Of a stretch of DNA of 64,000 nucleotides, positions 61,521 through 64,000 are shown in pieces. Each line of letters starts with the position of its first letter. Within the stretch, counting starts at the first letter, position 1. Position numbers and translations under genes: made by a program. This DNA comes from CAZDXJ01 sp050303615 (GTDB lineage: Bacteria > Pseudomonadota > Gammaproteobacteria > Methylococcales > Methylomonadaceae): assembly GCA_050303615.1 (NCBI GenBank), contig JBNLCC010000127.1:1-64000 (forward strand). The letters are read 5' to 3'. The notes beneath the pieces are model-generated. The model saw nothing but the letters and a program-made list of their open reading frames with translations. It was not told the origin of the DNA and did not search any database.

Positions 61521-64000
61521 TTATGTTAATTTACCGTGACATTGTTTGAACTTTTTCCCTGACCCGCATGGACAAGGATCATTCCGGCCCACTTTTTTAC
61601 CTTCACGTATAAAAGGCTGCTGTGCCTGTTCCTGCTGCATCTGTTCCTGCTCCTGCTGCTGCTCATCTTCTATCGCGCTGACTTCAGCATGTTCGTAATG
61701 CAGCTCCTGGGGCATTTGGCGTTGCGCATCAATAGCCTGAACATCCTCCTCCTGGGCCACTTTGACTTTGGCTAAAATGCTGATCACTTCATATTTAATA
61801 TGATCCAGCAAGCGGGTAAACATTTCAAAGGATTCCCTTTTATATTCCTGTTTAGGGTCTTTTTGTGCGTATCCCCTGAGATGAATCCCCTGACGCAAAT
61901 GATCCATTGCGGCAAGGTGCTCTTTCCAGTTGTTATCCAAAACCTGCAGCATCACGGATTTTTCAAAATGGCGCAAGACATCGGCAGTCATTAACTGCTC
62001 TTTATCCTGGTGCTTTTGCTCTACAATATCGACAATTTTATTGCGCAGTGATTCTTCATGCAACGATTCGTCTTCCTGTAACATCCTGGCGACCGGGATC
62101 TCGGCATCAAACTCCAGTTTCAGATGCTCTTCCAATCCCTTAATGTCCCACTGCTCCTCCATCGTTTTCGGGGGAATATACTCGGTAATCACATCATTGA
62201 TAACATCGCGGCGAATTGCCGTAATAATATCGGAAATATCATCCGACGCCATGAGTTCATTACGTTGTTCATAAATGACTTTACGCTGGTCATTGGCCAC
62301 GTCATCAAAAGCCAAAATCTCTTTACGGATATCGAAATTGCGTCCTTCCACTTTGCGTTGCGCATTTTCTATCGCACGCGTTACCCATGGGTGCTCAATA
62401 GCCTCTCCATCATCCAAACCCAGCTTTTGCATCAAACCGGCGACACGATCTGATGCAAATATACGCATCAAATCGTCTTCCAATGAGAGATAGAAACGGG
62501 ACGATCCCGGATCTCCCTGACGGCCGGAACGGCCTCGCAGTTGATTATCAATACGCCGGGATTCATGCCGTTCGGAACCGATAACATGCAACCCGCCACT
62601 GGCAATAACTTGTTCATGGCGGTCAAGCCAAGTACCGCGAACCATTTCCTTCTCACTTTCAGGAACGTCCTCTCCAAGCGCCAGTAATTCGGCGTCCAGA
62701 TTTCCGCCCAACACAATATCCGTGCCGCGTCCGGCCATATTGGTAGCGATGGTAACAGCTCCCGGTCTTCCCGCCTGTTCGATTATGTGGGCCTCTCGTT
62801 CATGTTGCTTGGCGTTAAGCACTTCATGTTTGATATTCTGCTTTTTCAGCAGCGAAGAAATCAGTTCCGAATTTTCGATGGAGGTGGTCCCCACCAGTAC
62901 CGGCTGACCACGAGCGACACAGTCCTTAATATCCTCAACAACCGCAAAATATTTTTCCCTCGCGGTTAAATAAACCTGATCCCCCCTGTCTTCCCGGATC
63001 ATTGGCCTATGGGTCGGAATAACCACCACTTCCAGTCCATAAATTTTATTTAACTCAAACGCTTCGGTGTCGGCGGTGCCAGTCATTCCTGACAATTTTT
63101 TGTATAACCGGAAGTAATTCTGGAAAGTAATGGACGCCAAGGTCTGGTTATCTTCCTGGACTTTGACATTCTCTTTGGCTTCGACGGCCTGATGCAGACC
63201 GTCCGACCAGCGTCGACCGCTCATTACCCGGCCGGTAAATTCGTCAACAATAACCACTTCATTATTTTTGACAATATAATCGACATCCCTATGGAATAAG
63301 ATATGCGCCCGCAATGAAGCGCTCAGGTAATGCATCAGGCGAATATTGGCCGCGTCATACAAACTTCCGCCCTCGGAGATCATACCGCGTTCGGCCATCA
63401 GTTGCTCAACATGCTCATGACCTTCCTCAGTCAGATAAATCTGCCGCGCTTTTTCATCGACAGTAAAATCGCCCGGCCCGTTTTCTTCTTCCTGCTTGGT
63501 CAGAAAAGGAATAATTTGATTGGCTTTGATATAGGCGTCAGCTTCATTATCGGTGGGACCGGATATAATCAAAGGTGTCCTGGCCTCATCAATAAGAATG
63601 GAATCCACCTCGTCAATAATCGCAAAATTCAAATCCCGCTGAACCTTCTGCTCAAGACTGAACGCCATATTGTCACGCAAATAATCGAAACCGAACTCGT
63701 TATTTGTCCCGTAAGTAATATCAGCCCCATAGGCCGCGCGCCGTTCGCTGCTAGACATGTCACTGACAATAACGCCGGTGGTCATGCCTAAAAAGGCATA
63801 AAGCCGCCCCATCCACTCCGAGTCGCGTTTGGCCAGGTAATCGTTAACAGTAACCACGTGCACGCCTTTACCCGGCAATGCATTCAAATACGCTGCCAGC
63901 GTCGCCATCAATGTTTTACCTTCACCGGTTTTCATTTCGGAAATTTTGCCGTTGTGCAGCACCATCCCACCGATAAGCTGCACATCAAAATGACGCATAC
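61521..64000 (-). CDS. secA: preprotein translocase ATPase SecA (5' end outside window)
   Basis: SecA drives Sec-dependent export through SecYEG and receives preproteins from SecB. About 825 residues are present; roughly the first 80 lie beyond the right edge. Visible are FDVQLIGGMVLHNGKISEMK, the Walker A loop KTGEGKTLMATL, DEVDSILIDEARTPLI (DEAD box), ATNMAGRGTDIVLGG and RQGDPGSSRFYLSLEDDL. A Gln/Glu-rich linker leads to the zinc-binding tail CPCGSGKKFKQCHG, which contacts SecB. Its upstream gene is not visible. In E. coli secA follows ftsZ-lpxC-secM; here it lies on the other side of the dcw cluster. Confidence 0.98.
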   Translation of the reverse strand, partial: MRHFDVQLIGGMVLHNGKISEMKTGEGKTLMATLAAYLNALPGKGVHVVTVNDYLAKRDSEWMGRLYAFLGMTTGVIVSDMSSSERRAAYGADITYGTNNEFGFDYLRDNMAFSLEQKVQRDLNFAIIDEVDSILIDEARTPLIISGPTDNEADAYIKANQIIPFLTKQEEENGPGDFTVDEKARQIYLTEEGHEHVEQLMAERGMISEGGSLYDAANIRLMHYLSASLRAHILFHRDVDYIVKNNEVVIVDEFTGRVMSGRRWSDGLHQAVEAKENVKVQEDNQTLASITFQNYFRLYKKLSGMTGTADTEAFELNKIYGLEVVVIPTHRPMIREDRGDQVYLTAREKYFAVVEDIKDCVARGQPVLVGTTSIENSELISSLLKKQNIKHEVLNAKQHEREAHIIEQAGRPGAVTIATNMAGRGTDIVLGGNLDAELLALGEDVPESEKEMVRGTWLDRHEQVIASGGLHVIGSERHESRRIDNQLRGRSGRQGDPGSSRFYLSLEDDLMRIFASDRVAGLMQKLGLDDGEAIEHPWVTRAIENAQRKVEGRNFDIRKEILAFDDVANDQRKVIYEQRNELMASDDISDIITAIRRDVINDVITEYIPPKTMEEQWDIKGLEEHLKLEFDAEIPVARMLQEDESLHEESLRNKIVDIVEQKHQDKEQLMTADVLRHFEKSVMLQVLDNNWKEHLAAMDHLRQGIHLRGYAQKDPKQEYKRESFEMFTRLLDHIKYEVISILAKVKVAQEEDVQAIDAQRQMPQELHYEHAEVSAIEDEQQQEQEQMQQEQAQQPFIREGKKVGRNDPCPCGSGKKFKQCHGKLT

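Overview
The window looks like a chromosomal segment of a gammaproteobacterium with roughly 45-50% GC. The main reasons are a complete gammaproteobacterial-type dcw cluster (mraZ to lpxC), the dusB-fis pair, the aroQ-accB-accC-prmA run, the rhodanese-secB-gpsA run and an Aas-LplT pair. The gene order and the copper-handling block would suit a methanotroph-like lineage (Methylococcales), but that placement is recall-based inference and not shown by the sequence. Standard code applies, since TGA ends several intact genes (prmA, the zinc-ribbon gene).

Layout. 1-2580 (-): one continuous reading frame for a GT32-GT2-GT4 glycosyltransferase, interrupted by two in-frame stops, lacking a usable start and running off the left edge. 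2877-6943 (+): aroQ, accB, accC, prmA and a zinc-ribbon membrane protein. 7227-12223 (+): accessory copper-handling block with three small proteins, an HMA-like protein, a CPC-type copper P-type ATPase and a DsbD_2/SafE-like membrane protein, with strong inverted repeats between genes. 12401-16690 (+): dusB, fis, purH, purD. 16683-20635 (-): a GT4 glycosyltransferase, then a tight group alkB-like, M18 aminopeptidase, msrB and a macro-domain protein. 20820-21901 (+): GST and DUF721/DciA-like.

21939-40422 (-): the dcw cluster, transcribed mraZ-rsmH-ftsL-ftsI-murE-murF-mraY-murD-ftsW-murG-murC-murB-ddl-ftsQ-ftsA-ftsZ-lpxC. It encodes peptidoglycan precursor synthesis, the divisome and the committed lipid A step. 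A sigma70-like promoter and three perfect 10-bp-spaced MraZ repeats precede mraZ. 40855-41207 (-): RNase P RNA. 41511-41972 (-): a Zur-type Fur protein with Zur-box-like sites upstream. 42281-45727 (-): an SbcC ATPase without an adjacent SbcD.

46145-49561 (+): aas and lplT, for lysophospholipid salvage. 49755-51968 (+): a membrane protein with one heme-c motif, then hemW. 52141-54864 (-): ctpA and envC. 55354-57679 (+): a two-cysteine ArsR regulator, a membrane-anchored rhodanese, secB and gpsA. 57811-58101 (+): an orphan TusB/DsrH-like protein. 58127-64000 (-): trmL, glgP and a 5'-truncated secA at the right edge.

Most of the window is housekeeping. The parts most worth following are the copper block at 7.2-12.2 kb, the ArsR-rhodanese unit with persulfide-sensor cysteine spacing, and the interrupted glycosyltransferase. 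No tRNA, CRISPR array, insertion sequence or phage gene was seen.
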